A stretch of 64,000 bases of DNA from Pelagimonas sp. (lineage in GTDB: Bacteria > Pseudomonadota > Alphaproteobacteria > Rhodobacterales > Rhodobacteraceae). The translations under genes and the position numbers were made by a program. The DNA lies in NCBI GenBank assembly GCA_025210265.1, contig JAOASD010000007.1, positions 1-64,000 of the forward strand, read 5' to 3'. Of the stretch, positions 26,979 to 37,095 are shown piece after piece (the stretch's first letter is position 1; every line of letters begins with the position of its first letter). The notes beneath the pieces are model-generated. The model made no database searches, was not told where the DNA came from, and saw only the letters and a list, made by a program, of their open reading frames with translations.

Positions 26979-29900
26979 ATGTCCACCATGACGCCCCACA
27001 GCACGTCCCCCCGCGATACGCTCCACCACAGTGCCTATGCGCATGAGGCCACGACCCTTGCCGGTCTGCGCAGCGTCGCCGCGCTTAGCCCAGAGGACCG
27101 CAGCACAATCAGCGCGCGCGCGGCGGATCTGGTGCGCGATATTCGCGCCAGCTCTGCCCCCGGTTTGATGGAGGTCTTTCTGGCCGAATATGGCCTGTCC
27201 ACCGACGAAGGCGTCGCCCTGATGTGTCTGGCCGAGGCCCTGCTGCGCGTGCCCGACACCGACACGATCGACGCGCTGATCGAGGACAAGATCGCGCCGT
27301 CGGATTGGGGGCGGCATATGGGGCATTCGACCTCGCCGCTGGTCAATGCCTCGACCTGGGCGCTGATGCTGACAGGCAAGGTGCTGGATGATGATGCGCC
27401 CGGCCCCGTGGGCCATCTGCGCGGCGCGATCAAACGGCTGGGCGAACCGGTGATCCGCAGCGCCGTCAGCCGCGCGATGAAGGAAATGGGCGCGCAGTTT
27501 GTTCTGGGCGAAACCATCACCGCTGCCATAAAACGCGGCAAGGCGCAGGAGGCCAAGGGCTATAGCTATTCCTACGACATGCTGGGAGAGGCCGCACGCA
27601 CCGAGGAGGACGCCAAACGCTATCACCTCGCCTATTCCCGCGCCATCACCGCGATTGCGCGCGGTGCCAAGGGGGATGACATCCGCGCGAACCCCGGCAT
27701 CTCTGTGAAACTTTCGGCGCTGCATCCGCGCTATGACGTGCTGCAACGCGCCACAGTGATGGAACAGGTTATGCCACGCCTGCGCACCCTGTGCCAATTG
27801 GCGCGCAGCGCAGGGATCGGCCTGAATATTGACGCGGAAGAGGCCGGCCGGCTGGAGATCTCTCTGGATGTGATCGAAGAGGTCCTGTCCGAGCCCTCCC
27901 TTGCCGGCTGGGACGGGTTTGGCGTTGTGGTGCAGGCTTATGGCCAGCGCGCCGGGCATGTGATTGACTGGTTGTATACGCTGGCACAGCGGTTGGATCG
28001 CAAGATCATGGTGCGGCTGGTCAAAGGCGCCTATTGGGACACGGAAATCAAGCGCGCGCAGGTCATGGGCATTGACGGGTTTCCCGTCTTCACCAGCAAA
28101 TCCGCCACCGATGTCAGCTATATCGCCAATGCGCGCCGCCTGCTGGGCATGACCGACCGCATCTATCCGCAATTTGCCACCCATAACGCCCATACGGTCG
28201 CGGCGATCCTGCACATGGCCAATGACCGCTCGGCATTTGAATTTCAGCGCCTGCACGGCATGGGCGAAACCCTGCACGCCCTTGTGCATGAACGCGAAGG
28301 CACGCGCTGCCGCATCTATGCGCCTGTCGGGGCGCATCGGGATCTGCTGGCCTATCTGGTGCGGCGTCTGCTGGAAAACGGCGCGAACAGCTCTTTCGTC
28401 AATCAGATTGTTGACGAAGAGGTCGCGCCCGAAACTGTGGCTACCGACCCGTTTGAGGCCATCCTGCACAGCAGCCTCACCAAAGGGCCGGATCTGTTTT
28501 TGCCGGAGCGGGCAAATTCCAAAGGGTTTGATCTGCGCGACGGGCCGGATCTGGCCCGGATGGATGCCGCGCGCGACGCATTCCGCAATGCGACCTGGCA
28601 GGTTGCTCCGCTGACCGCCGATCAGACCCCAGCGGGTGAGACAGCCGCTATCATCAACCCCGCCGATCCCGGTGATGTGGTGGGGCACGTGACCTGGGCC
28701 AGCGCCGCAATGGTCCAGGCCGCAGCCGGGGCCGCGCAGCCATGGGAGGCCACACCGGAGGACCGCCGCGCCGTGCTGAACCGCGCCGCCGACCTGTTTG
28801 AAACCCATTTTGGCGAGCTCTTCGCACTGTTGCATCGCGAGGCAGGCAAAACCCTGCTCGACTGCGTGGCAGAGCTGCGAGAAGCGGTGGATTTCCTGCG
28901 CTATTACGGTGCCAACACAAATGACGCCCCCGCGCGCGGGGTATTCACCTGCATCTCGCCCTGGAACTTTCCGCTGGCGATTTTCTCGGGCCAGATCGCG
29001 GCGACGCTGGCGGCGGGGAACGCCGTGCTGGCCAAACCGGCCGAACAAACCCCGCTGATCGGCACCCGCGCGGCGCAATTGCTGCACGCGGCAGGCGTGC
29101 CGAAATCCGCACTGCAAGTGTTGCCGGGCGCGGGCGATGTGGGGGCGGCGCTGACCTCGGATGCGCGGGTGGATGGCGTGGCCTTCACCGGCTCGACCGA
29201 GACCGCGCAGATCATCCACCGCGCCATGGCCGCACATCTGGATCCGGGCGCACCGCTGATCGCGGAAACCGGCGGGTTAAACGCCATGATCGTCGACAGC
29301 ACGGCCCTGCCGGAACAGGCCGTGCAGGCCATCGTCGAAAGCGCGTTTCAATCTGCGGGCCAGCGATGCTCTGCCCTGCGCTGCCTTTATGTGCAGGAAG
29401 ACATCGCCGACGACTTCCTTGAGATGCTGACTGGCGCGATGGATGCGCTGGTGATGACCAACCCCTGGGATGTGACCTGCGATCTGGGTCCGGTGATTGA
29501 CGCCGAGGCGCGCGCAGACATTCAGGCCCATATCGAAACCGCGCGACAAGACGGGCGGCTGCTGCGCAGCTATCCTGCGCCCGATCACGGGCATTACGTG
29601 CCCCCGACCCTGATCCGTGTCGGCGGCATTGGCGATCTGCAGCGCGAGATCTTTGGCCCGGTGCTGCATGTGGCGCGCTTTGGTTCGGACCAGCTGGATC
29701 AGGTGATCGCGGATATCAACGCCACGGGCTATGGGCTGACCTTTGGCCTGATGACCCGGATTGATGACCGCGTGCAACATGTGACCGAGGCGGTCCATGC
29801 GGGCAATATCTATGTGAACCGCAACCAGATCGGCGCGATTGTCGGCAGCCAACCCTTTGGCGGAGAGGGGCTTTCGGGCACAGGACCAAAGGCAGGGGGG

Positions 29901-30404
29901 CCGCTTTATCTGGATCGCTTCCGCGCGCATCCGGCGAGGGCGCAGGGCGCGGACTGGGCCACGCCTGCCAGCGGCATTCAAGCTGCGCTGGACGCTGCAC
30001 AAACCGAAACCGCCGCAACACGCACTGACCTGCCCGGTCCGACCGGCGAGGCCAACCAATATGGCACAGGCCCGCGCCAGCCGCTGCTATGCATGGGTCC
30101 GGGCGCAAATACCGCCCGCGCACAGGCCGAAGCGGTGCGCGCCCTTGGCGGCATCGCGGTCGCAGTGAACGGTCGCCTTCAGCCCAATGCTCTGACGGAT
30201 CTGACCGGCTTTGCCGGGGCGCTGTGGTGGGGCGATATGACCACGGGGCGCGCCCTGCGCTCAGCCCTCGCCGCGCGACCCGGTGCCATCCTGCCCCTGA
30301 TCACCGGCCTGCCCGATCGCGGCCATGTTCTGGCCGAGCGCCATGTCTGTATCGACACCACCGCCGCTGGGGGCAATGCCGCCTTGTTGGCCAGCGGGGG
30401 ATGA
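26979..30404 (+). CDS. putA: Bifunctional proline dehydrogenase / delta-1-pyrroline-5-carboxylate dehydrogenase PutA
   Basis: A 1141-residue enzyme that oxidises proline to glutamate. The FAD-binding PRODH barrel covers about residues 170-475 (GISVKLSALHPRYD, GLNIDAEEAGRLEISLDV, KIMVRLVKGAYWDTEIKRAQ). The aldehyde dehydrogenase module covers about 550-1000, with FTGSTETAQII, catalytic Glu763 in AETGGLN and Cys797 in SAGQRCSALR. There is no N-terminal ribbon-helix-helix, so it is not a self-regulating trifunctional PutA; PutR next door fits that. The start MSTMTPHSTS at 26979 has GGAG upstream; the frame is open earlier. Confidence 0.95.
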   Translation: MSTMTPHSTSPRDTLHHSAYAHEATTLAGLRSVAALSPEDRSTISARAADLVRDIRASSAPGLMEVFLAEYGLSTDEGVALMCLAEALLRVPDTDTIDALIEDKIAPSDWGRHMGHSTSPLVNASTWALMLTGKVLDDDAPGPVGHLRGAIKRLGEPVIRSAVSRAMKEMGAQFVLGETITAAIKRGKAQEAKGYSYSYDMLGEAARTEEDAKRYHLAYSRAITAIARGAKGDDIRANPGISVKLSALHPRYDVLQRATVMEQVMPRLRTLCQLARSAGIGLNIDAEEAGRLEISLDVIEEVLSEPSLAGWDGFGVVVQAYGQRAGHVIDWLYTLAQRLDRKIMVRLVKGAYWDTEIKRAQVMGIDGFPVFTSKSATDVSYIANARRLLGMTDRIYPQFATHNAHTVAAILHMANDRSAFEFQRLHGMGETLHALVHEREGTRCRIYAPVGAHRDLLAYLVRRLLENGANSSFVNQIVDEEVAPETVATDPFEAILHSSLTKGPDLFLPERANSKGFDLRDGPDLARMDAARDAFRNATWQVAPLTADQTPAGETAAIINPADPGDVVGHVTWASAAMVQAAAGAAQPWEATPEDRRAVLNRAADLFETHFGELFALLHREAGKTLLDCVAELREAVDFLRYYGANTNDAPARGVFTCISPWNFPLAIFSGQIAATLAAGNAVLAKPAEQTPLIGTRAAQLLHAAGVPKSALQVLPGAGDVGAALTSDARVDGVAFTGSTETAQIIHRAMAAHLDPGAPLIAETGGLNAMIVDSTALPEQAVQAIVESAFQSAGQRCSALRCLYVQEDIADDFLEMLTGAMDALVMTNPWDVTCDLGPVIDAEARADIQAHIETARQDGRLLRSYPAPDHGHYVPPTLIRVGGIGDLQREIFGPVLHVARFGSDQLDQVIADINATGYGLTFGLMTRIDDRVQHVTEAVHAGNIYVNRNQIGAIVGSQPFGGEGLSGTGPKAGGPLYLDRFRAHPARAQGADWATPASGIQAALDAAQTETAATRTDLPGPTGEANQYGTGPRQPLLCMGPGANTARAQAEAVRALGGIAVAVNGRLQPNALTDLTGFAGALWWGDMTTGRALRSALAARPGAILPLITGLPDRGHVLAERHVCIDTTAAGGNAALLASGG

Positions 30405-30476
30405 CGTGCAAAACCAGATTGGCAGACCCGACTTTCCGGGGCTTGACCCCAGAGGTCAAACTGCCACTCTGCGCCC

Positions 30477-31220
30477 ATGTTTCCGATCCGTGATCACAAC
30501 CCGTCGGGCCGTGTGCCTTATGTGACCTATCTGCTGCTGGTCGCGAATATTGCGATCTTCTTTGGCACATGGTCGCTGCATTCCGACCCTGCCGCCCTGC
30601 GCAGCCACTATATTGAGTTCGCCCTGATCCCCGCGCTGGTCAGTGACGGCTATGGCTATTCGGGGTTCCTGACCTCGATCTTTCTGCATGGCGGGCTGGC
30701 CCATCTGGGCGGTAACATGCTGTTCCTGTTCATCTTTGGCGACAATATCGAAGACGAAATGGGCCACCTGCCCTTTGCCCTGTTCTATCTGCTCTGCGGC
30801 GCAGCAGCGGGTTTGGCGCATTACCTGTCAGGGCCCGGATCACCGATCCCCACCGTTGGCGCGTCGGGGGCCATTGCTGGCGTCATGGCGGCCTATCTGC
30901 TGCTGTTTCCCAAAGCCAAAGTCGATATTCTGGTGATCCTTGTGATCATCATCCGCATCATCCCGATCCCCGCCTGGATCCTGCTGATCCTGTGGTTTGG
31001 AATGCAGCTATTTGGCGGCATTGGCACCTCGCCCGATCAGGGTGGCGTTGCCTATTGGGCCCATGCCGGGGGCTTTGTCATTGGACTGATCCTGACGCTG
31101 CCGCTCTGGCTGCGGCGGGGCGGCCCTGCCTTCTGGCGTGACACAAGCGGCCAGCCGCCACATCCCGAGGCCACATACACCCTGACCCGCAGCAACATCC
31201 CAAAGGTTCCCAGACGATGA
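30477..31220 (+). CDS. Rhomboid-family intramembrane serine protease
   Basis: A 247-residue membrane protein with six helices. The catalytic dyad is Ser130 in GASGAIAG and His196 in YWAHAGGFVIG. FLHGGLAHLGGNMLFLFIFG carries the conserved HxxxN-type helix. Rhomboids cleave membrane-protein helices; the substrate is unknown. The start follows putA by 72 bases with a weak ribosome site. Its stop overlaps the next gene by ATGA. Confidence 0.93.
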   Translation: MFPIRDHNPSGRVPYVTYLLLVANIAIFFGTWSLHSDPAALRSHYIEFALIPALVSDGYGYSGFLTSIFLHGGLAHLGGNMLFLFIFGDNIEDEMGHLPFALFYLLCGAAAGLAHYLSGPGSPIPTVGASGAIAGVMAAYLLLFPKAKVDILVILVIIIRIIPIPAWILLILWFGMQLFGGIGTSPDQGGVAYWAHAGGFVIGLILTLPLWLRRGGPAFWRDTSGQPPHPEATYTLTRSNIPKVPRR

Positions 31221-31588
31221 CCCAGACACCTGTAAAAGCCACCTGCCATTGTGGCGCGGTTGAATTGCGCGTCACCCTCAGCGATGGGCTGACCACGGCG
31301 CGGCGCTGCGATTGTTCGTTTTGCAGGCGTCGGGGCGCTCCGGCGGTGTCTGCGCCTTTGGGCGGAATCGAGGTGGTAAAGGGGGGCGATGTGCTGACCG
31401 AATATCGCTGGGGCACCGGCACCGCGCGGCACCGGTTCTGTTCGGTCTGCGGGATTTACATGTTCCACCAACGCCGGTCGAATCCAAATGAATACGGCGT
31501 CAACATGTACACAATTGAAGGCACCGAACCCAGTGATCTGGAGCCGGTGCCCTGGGTGGATGGCGTCAACCATCCTTCTGATAAATAG
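31217..31588 (+). CDS. GFA/CENP-V family zinc-binding protein
   Basis: A 123-residue protein of the glutathione-dependent formaldehyde-activating enzyme fold. Zinc ligands are visible as CHCGAVEL, CDCSFCRR and FCSVCGIYMFHQ, the usual CxCxxxE, CxxC and CxxC arrangement. Members bind zinc and a thiol substrate, but most have no proven activity. The 4-base overlap with the rhomboid gene indicates coupled translation. Confidence 0.87.
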   Translation: MTQTPVKATCHCGAVELRVTLSDGLTTARRCDCSFCRRRGAPAVSAPLGGIEVVKGGDVLTEYRWGTGTARHRFCSVCGIYMFHQRRSNPNEYGVNMYTIEGTEPSDLEPVPWVDGVNHPSDK

Positions 31589-31591
31589 GTA

Positions 31592-32383
31592 TTACTGCTT
31601 GCGCAGGATACGTGCGAACCCGTCAAACAGGTTGTTGTTGGCGCACAGCACGCTGCCGGTTTCAAACGGATCCTGATCGGGACGGATGCCTTCGATCAGG
31701 GCACCGGCTTCGCGGGCGATCAGCAGACCAGCGGCGATGTCAGTCAGGTTCAGCTCGCGCTCCCAATAGCCATCGAAACGACCGGCAGCAACAAAAGCCA
31801 GGTCCAGCGCAGGCGCACCCCACTGGCGGGCGCCGGCGCAATGCGGCATCAGATTGGCCAGATCGCGCACCATGGCAGGCAGGGTACGCTTGGTCGAATG
31901 CGGAACACCCGTGGCGAAAATCGCCTCTTCCATGCGAATCCGAGCAGAGACACGCAGGCGGTTGCTGTCATTCAGCCAGGCACCCTGACCGCGCTCAGAG
32001 TAGAACATTTCATCCTTGGCCGGATCGAACACAACGGCAGATACGATCTGGCCCTTGTGCTCCAGCGCGATGGAAATAGCGAAATGCGGCAGACCGTGCA
32101 GGAAGTTCACCGTGCCGCAGAGCGGGTCAACGATCCAGCGGCGGGTCGGGTCATCGCCTGCGATCTCGCCGCTTTCGCCGCCCAGCCAGCCATAGCTGGG
32201 GCGGGCCTCCATCAGTTCGGTGCGCAGGATCTCTTCGGCAGCCAGATCGGCACGGCTGACAAAATCCCCCGCGCCCTTGCGGGATGCCTGGAGGTTTTCA
32301 ACCTCGCGGAAATCTTTGACCAAAGAACGACCCGCCTTACGCGCGGCTTTGATCATGATGTTGAGATTCGCGGTGCCCTGCAT
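31592..32383 (-). CDS. Inositol-monophosphatase-family protein with degenerate metal site
   Basis: A 263-residue SuhB-like protein. The fold is clear (WIVDPLCGTVNFLHGLPH, GARQWGAPALDLAFVAAGRF, DIAAGLLIAREAGAL), but the metal site is altered. The usual GEES is GGES, so the first metal Glu becomes Gly69. The usual DPLDGT reads DPLCGT, so the second Asp becomes Cys89. The usual WD before AAG reads TD (Thr214-Asp215). Asp86 and Asp215 remain. This suggests weak or no phosphatase activity and possibly a non-catalytic role, as known for part of SuhB function. Stops of this gene and GFA nearly touch (convergent). Confidence 0.88.
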   Translation of the reverse strand: MQGTANLNIMIKAARKAGRSLVKDFREVENLQASRKGAGDFVSRADLAAEEILRTELMEARPSYGWLGGESGEIAGDDPTRRWIVDPLCGTVNFLHGLPHFAISIALEHKGQIVSAVVFDPAKDEMFYSERGQGAWLNDSNRLRVSARIRMEEAIFATGVPHSTKRTLPAMVRDLANLMPHCAGARQWGAPALDLAFVAAGRFDGYWERELNLTDIAAGLLIAREAGALIEGIRPDQDPFETGSVLCANNNLFDGFARILRKQ

Positions 32384-32403
32384 CGGATGGCCCTCATAGG
32401 AGA

Positions 32404-32429
32404 TCAGGCCGCGCGTATACGCGGCCTGA
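32404..32429. terminator. Perfect 10-bp hairpin
   Basis: TCAGGCCGCG / CGCGGCCTGA around CGTATA, 27 bases after the stop of the secreted protein at 32456 (minus strand) and before the phosphatase-like gene. No T-run follows, so termination is likely but not certain. Confidence 0.5.
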
Positions 32430-32455
32430 CAGGAATTGCCAAGGGTGTGCGTCGA

Positions 32456-32761
32456 TCAGCGGTAAACAACGCCTTTTTCACCGACCGGCGCATAGGCCGC
32501 AGGGCTGCGATGGGCCCGATGCGCTTTGCCGGGTCGATCAATATAGGCACCCGCATTCGGTACGCCACAGCAGATCGCGCCACCGGCCATGACCGGCTGC
32601 AGCCCCTCGGGGCACATGTTGGGCGCATCATAGGCGTGCATCAGGAAATTCGAATTGGGGTCGTTGGTGGCGTCCCCGGTGTAGATATCGCTCCAGGCGA
32701 AGGCCGCGCCGCCCGCAAGGGTCAGCCCGCCCGCCAAAGTCAATGTCGCAACAATACGCAT
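32456..32761 (-). CDS. Small exported protein of unknown function
   Basis: A 101-residue protein with a clear signal peptide (RIVATLTLAGGLTLAGGAAFA). The mature part contains DIYTGDATNDPNSNFLMHAY, then NMCPEGLQPVMAGGAICCG, with three cysteines, and a Pro/Gly-rich tail. No family is recognised. The start ATG 32761 is preferred because GGGGGA lies 5 bases upstream; an in-frame ATG at 32773 is the alternative. Confidence 0.72.
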   Translation of the reverse strand: MRIVATLTLAGGLTLAGGAAFAWSDIYTGDATNDPNSNFLMHAYDAPNMCPEGLQPVMAGGAICCGVPNAGAYIDRPGKAHRAHRSPAAYAPVGEKGVVYR

Positions 32762-32957
32762 GATGTCCCCCATCGTGACAAAAAACCGTTATTTCCAAGC
32801 TATCAGCCGCGGCGCTGCTGTCAATTTTTTCCTGAGTATTCTCAATCGGCTCTGCGCAGTTTGCACTGCATCACGGCCTTATACGCAGCGCGCCAGGCGG
32901 ACCGCACTGCTGCGGCTGCCGTTTGCGACCCCGCACCCAAACACAAATCAGGCATAG

Positions 32958-32989
32958 AAAAAGTGCGCCTCGGGGTTTCCCGAGGCGCA
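32958..32989 (-). terminator. Strong minus-strand terminator
   Basis: A perfect 11-bp stem TGCGCCTCGGG / CCCGAGGCGCA (32964-32974 / 32979-32989) is followed on the minus strand by CTTTTTC. The nearest upstream minus-strand gene ends 218 bases earlier. Confidence 0.85.
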
Positions 32990-33206
32990 TCACTCGCTAC
33001 AATCCTTAGCCCTTGCCTCACCCCTGCCGCGCTTTAAAGCGCCGTTTGGGGGCGATTGGGACAGGGGAAACTATGTCTGTCCCGCCGGTGCATTTTTGGG
33101 TATCCGCCGTGCCATCACATCCACCCGGTGACCGTTGCAGTGACAATACGCCACCACACAGCCCAAGGCATGGGGAGAAACGCACCGCGCTTCCCCCGGA
33201 ACGGGA
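32990..33206 (-). other. Gap with possible small RNA
   Basis: No convincing protein gene was found here. It lies between the MarR-type gene stop (33207) and a strong terminator (32958-32989), and includes a 14-bp palindrome GCGCTTTAAAGCGC at 33029-33042. It could be a long 3' untranslated region or a separate small RNA. The adjoining 32774-32957 shows nothing else. Confidence 0.35.
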
Positions 33207-33704
33207 TCAGTAGATGTATCGGATCTGGTCAGTCCAATAGCGTTCAACCCGACGCAGCGCGGTGGTGATTTCATCGATTCCATCGACGCTCAGCACAGCT
33301 TTGCCCTGCAGGCCATCCGCATGGCGCGAAAACAATTCCGACACAATGTCCCGGATTTCGCGCCCGCGCTGGGTCAGCCTGACCCGCACGGAACGGCGGT
33401 CGATTTCGCAACGCTGATGGTGCATATACCCCATCTCGACCAGCTTTTTCAGGTTATAACTGACGTTAGACCCCTGATAGTAGCCGCGCGATTTCAATTC
33501 GCCCGCCGTGACCTCGTTATCACCGATATTGAACAGCAAGAGCGCCTGCACCGCGTTCACATCAATGATGCCCAGTCGTTCGAATTCATCCTTGATCACA
33601 TCCAGCAGCAGCCGGTGCAGCCGTTCCACGAGGCCCAGCGCATCAAGGTAGCTTGTCATGAACCCGAGTTCACCGGGTTTGTTCATGGAGGAATGAATGC
33701 TCAT
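33207..33704 (-). CDS. MarR-family regulator (LdtR-like)
   Basis: A 165-residue winged-helix regulator. NAVQALLLFNIGDNEVTAGE and SRGYYQGSNVSYNLKKLVEM form the helix-turn-helix, followed by the wing (CEIDRRSVRVRLTQRGREI). The sequence looks like the LdtR group of alphaproteobacteria, tied to L,D-transpeptidase and stress control, but I name this with caution. ATG 33704 has GGAG about 8 bases upstream. It is followed by the possible RNA region and a strong terminator. Confidence 0.82.
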   Translation of the reverse strand: MSIHSSMNKPGELGFMTSYLDALGLVERLHRLLLDVIKDEFERLGIIDVNAVQALLLFNIGDNEVTAGELKSRGYYQGSNVSYNLKKLVEMGYMHHQRCEIDRRSVRVRLTQRGREIRDIVSELFSRHADGLQGKAVLSVDGIDEITTALRRVERYWTDQIRYIY

Positions 33705-33849
33705 TACCGTCTCCGCCTGTTCTTCTGACGGAGAGCATTCAGCGAAAAACCCCAAGATAGTGTTAAATGACCTAGACAATGCCGAAAATGCGATGGAAAT
33801 TCCCCTTAAACCCGCATTTTCGGCCATTTCAGGGCTGGGCTGGCTGGTT

Positions 33850-34119
33850 TTAGCCTGCACCAAAAGCCGTACGGGCGATGTCGTCGATCATCGGCTGATG
33901 TGCCTCAGGGGCGGGTTTCTGCCCGGACAGCCACTGGTACAGATCCTGATCATTTTCATCCAGCAGCGACTCGTAGGCATCCAGTTCCGCATCGCTCAGA
34001 CCATCCAGCCTGGCGCCGCTATAGCGGATCAGCAGGATGTCCATTTCCTTGGTGCCCCGGCGCATGGAGCGCATTTTTAACCGACGCAGGCGGGTGTCGC
34101 GGGTTTCAGCATGTGCCAT
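33850..34119 (-). CDS. sdhE: Succinate dehydrogenase assembly factor SdhE
   Basis: An 89-residue DUF339 protein that helps attach FAD to the SdhA flavoprotein. The signature RLKMRSMRRGTKEMDILL, including the conserved RGxxE, is near residue 12, with LLDENDQDLYQWLSGQ following. ATG 34119 has AGGAAGGGG upstream. It is almost contiguous with the XRE regulator upstream (one base between), so both are probably co-transcribed. Confidence 0.93.
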   Translation of the reverse strand: MAHAETRDTRLRRLKMRSMRRGTKEMDILLIRYSGARLDGLSDAELDAYESLLDENDQDLYQWLSGQKPAPEAHQPMIDDIARTAFGAG

Positions 34120-34120
34120 G

Positions 34121-34537
34121 TCAGACCCCTTCCTGCAGCAGCAACCGCAGCTTTTTTTCCAGACGGCCCAGCCGTTCACTGTCTTCGCGCAGTTGCGCCC
34201 GCATCGCGCGGATTTCGGTCAGGATTTCGTGGCCGTCCGGCGGAATGGTTTCTTCTTCGGGGGTATGCAGCCCCTCGCCTTCGCCCAGCATCAGCCAGGG
34301 CATTGTGACATTCAGCAGGCCCGCCAGCTTGATCAGCTTGTTCGCGCGGGGTTCGGACAGGTCTTGTTCCCAGGCCTGAAGCGATTTGAGTTTGACCCCA
34401 AGGCGTTTGGCCAGGGTTTGCTGTGTCATTCCGGCCGCTTCGCGCGCGGCCACCAGGCGATCGCCGAAGGTTGCGGCCTCGGGGCCATACCAATCGGCCT
34501 CGTCCTGCGTTTCGTGCGGATCCTGAAGCTCGGTCAT
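34121..34537 (-). CDS. XRE-family helix-turn-helix regulator
   Basis: A 138-residue protein with an HTH_3 domain at about 25-80 (DRLVAAREAAGMTQQTLAKR, LGVKLKSLQAWEQDL, RANKLIKLAGLLNV). The C-terminus (about 105-136) is a charged heptad-like helix (LTEIRAMRAQLREDSERLGR), suggesting a coiled-coil dimer. AGGAG lies before ATG 34537. It heads the sdhE unit, divergent from the aminotransferase gene. The target is unknown. Confidence 0.88.
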   Translation of the reverse strand: MTELQDPHETQDEADWYGPEAATFGDRLVAAREAAGMTQQTLAKRLGVKLKSLQAWEQDLSEPRANKLIKLAGLLNVTMPWLMLGEGEGLHTPEEETIPPDGHEILTEIRAMRAQLREDSERLGRLEKKLRLLLQEGV

Positions 34538-34632
34538 ATTGTTTCTCCTGCGGCGGTGCGGGTCGTGGTGCGCAAACGGACGTGCAAACACCGGGGCTGG
34601 CCGCTTGATCGCCCTTGCGGCGCAAACTATGA

Positions 34633-35868
<1,236 letters not shown>

Positions 35869-35878
35869 GGAGCCCGCG

Positions 35879-36280
35879 ATGGCCACCGATCTGCCCGAAT
35901 ATTATTTCCGCATCCGTGACAACGGGGCGATTGTGTTTCGAGTCGATGCCGAGAACCGGCACCGGCGGATCGAGATGGATCAGATCGCAGTGATCAACCT
36001 GAACCGCGGGGATTACAAACCCCATGGCGACCGCCAGCTGTCGGCGGCGGATGAGGCAGCGATCACGCGCTGGATGCAGGACCGCAAGGCCCTGCTGACG
36101 CGGCGCGATGTGGATGACATTCTGCGCACGGTGGATCATCTGAACCTGACAGCAACCTGGGTGCAGTCCCGCGCCACGCCCGAAGAACTGGAGGAAATCA
36201 CTGATGTCCTGCTGCTGGCGATGCATGATCTGCGCACGATTCTGGTGCGCAAAAAGGCCGAGCGACTGACCTCTGGCTGA
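35879..36280 (+). CDS. Conserved protein of unknown function
   Basis: A 133-residue soluble protein 10 bases after the aminotransferase, with GAGGAG before its ATG, so very likely co-transcribed. It starts with LPEYYFRIRDNGAIVFRVD and has a helical, charged C-terminal half (EELEEITDVLLLAMHDLRT). No known domain is recognised. Base composition is like its neighbours. Confidence 0.8.
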   Translation: MATDLPEYYFRIRDNGAIVFRVDAENRHRRIEMDQIAVINLNRGDYKPHGDRQLSAADEAAITRWMQDRKALLTRRDVDDILRTVDHLNLTATWVQSRATPEELEEITDVLLLAMHDLRTILVRKKAERLTSG

Positions 36281-36283
36281 ATG

Positions 36284-36341
36284 TGGGGGCGCTGCCCCCG
36301 CGCCTGCGGCGCTCCCCCGGAGGTATTTTTGCCAAGAAGAA
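36284..36341 (+). repeat. Dispersed palindromic intergenic repeat, copy C
   Basis: TGGGGGCGCTGCCCCCGCGC, then CTGCGGCGCTCCCCCGGAG, GTATTTTTGCC and AAGAAGAAA. Same order of elements as copy B (18522-18580). It directly follows a stop codon and may double as a bidirectional terminator. Confidence 0.8.
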
Positions 36342-36366
36342 ACACAAGTAGAAGCACTGGGCGCGT

Positions 36367-37095
36367 TCAGCGCGCGCCGACCACCCGGCTTTCTATTTCG
36401 CGGAACAGTTTCAGTTCCATGGCGCGGGCGAAGTCGCTGTAATCTTTGGCGGTTTCGACAAAGGCGCCGGGGCCGCGTTTGAGGTCAAACTGGTAGTGAT
36501 CCAGAACCGCCGGGTCTGCATCCAGAATGGCAAGCCCGTTCACCGTAACATTCTGGAATGGGAAATGCGCATAGGCGCGGTCGGGCCAGAACCCATCATT
36601 GGTGATGCCGTCGCCGCTCACGTCGATGACTTTGCGGTCACAGGCGGGCGCGCGTTCCAGCATGGTGGCCCCAAAGCCCAGCGCAAAGCCCAGCGCCGTG
36701 GGAAAGCGGCGAAAGCTGCGTTTGGCCTGACGTATCTGGCCTGCTGCCTCGGTGATGTCCTCTGCGCTTTGCAGCAGGGTCCAGTCCAGCACGACGCTGT
36801 TCTGGTTACGCCCGCTCCATTCATAGACGCCCAGCGCGACCGCGCCGCCGCCCTGCAGGATCGCCGCCATCACATCGGGCGAGGTCAGCGCATCGGCGGT
36901 GCCATCGCGCTGGAGCTCGTATTCGATCTCGTCCACGCTGGAGGACACATCCATCGCCAAGAGCAGCGCAAGGCGGCAGTCCGCCGCCCGCACCTGCAGC
37001 GGGAGCAGCGCCAGAAGCGCCGCGCCCAGAAGGCTGCATCGCCTTATCAATGGCCCGTATTTTACCAATGGCCTGTGTTTTCCATGCTGGCCCAT
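36367..37095 (-). CDS. DUF1194 (VWA-like) exported protein
   Basis: A 242-residue protein with a signal peptide (LLGAALLALLPLQVRA) and a von Willebrand A-like domain. The MIDAS-type motif is LAMDVSSSVDEIEYELQRDG, with VIDVSGDGITNDG as the later conserved block. DUF1194 proteins are common in Rhodobacterales and have no proven role. The start is uncertain: ATG 37095 overlaps gloA by 34 bases, while TTG 37050 would give a compact signal peptide with no overlap. The junction contains an imperfect tandem duplication. Confidence 0.85.
   Translation of the reverse strand: MGQHGKHRPLVKYGPLIRRCSLLGAALLALLPLQVRAADCRLALLLAMDVSSSVDEIEYELQRDGTADALTSPDVMAAILQGGGAVALGVYEWSGRNQNSVVLDWTLLQSAEDITEAAGQIRQAKRSFRRFPTALGFALGFGATMLERAPACDRKVIDVSGDGITNDGFWPDRAYAHFPFQNVTVNGLAILDADPAVLDHYQFDLKRGPGAFVETAKDYSDFARAMELKLFREIESRVVGAR

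Noticed and set aside
26865-29237. 790-codon minus-strand frame opposite putA
   Set aside because: It is the shadow of putA in a GC-rich frame; composition is low-complexity Gly/Arg/Ala and no family motif appears.
33071-33283. 70-codon minus-strand frame with VAYCHCNGHRVDVM
   Set aside because: Interesting cysteines, but its N-terminal part overlaps the MarR-type gene and no start with a ribosome site is seen; left as possible RNA region.
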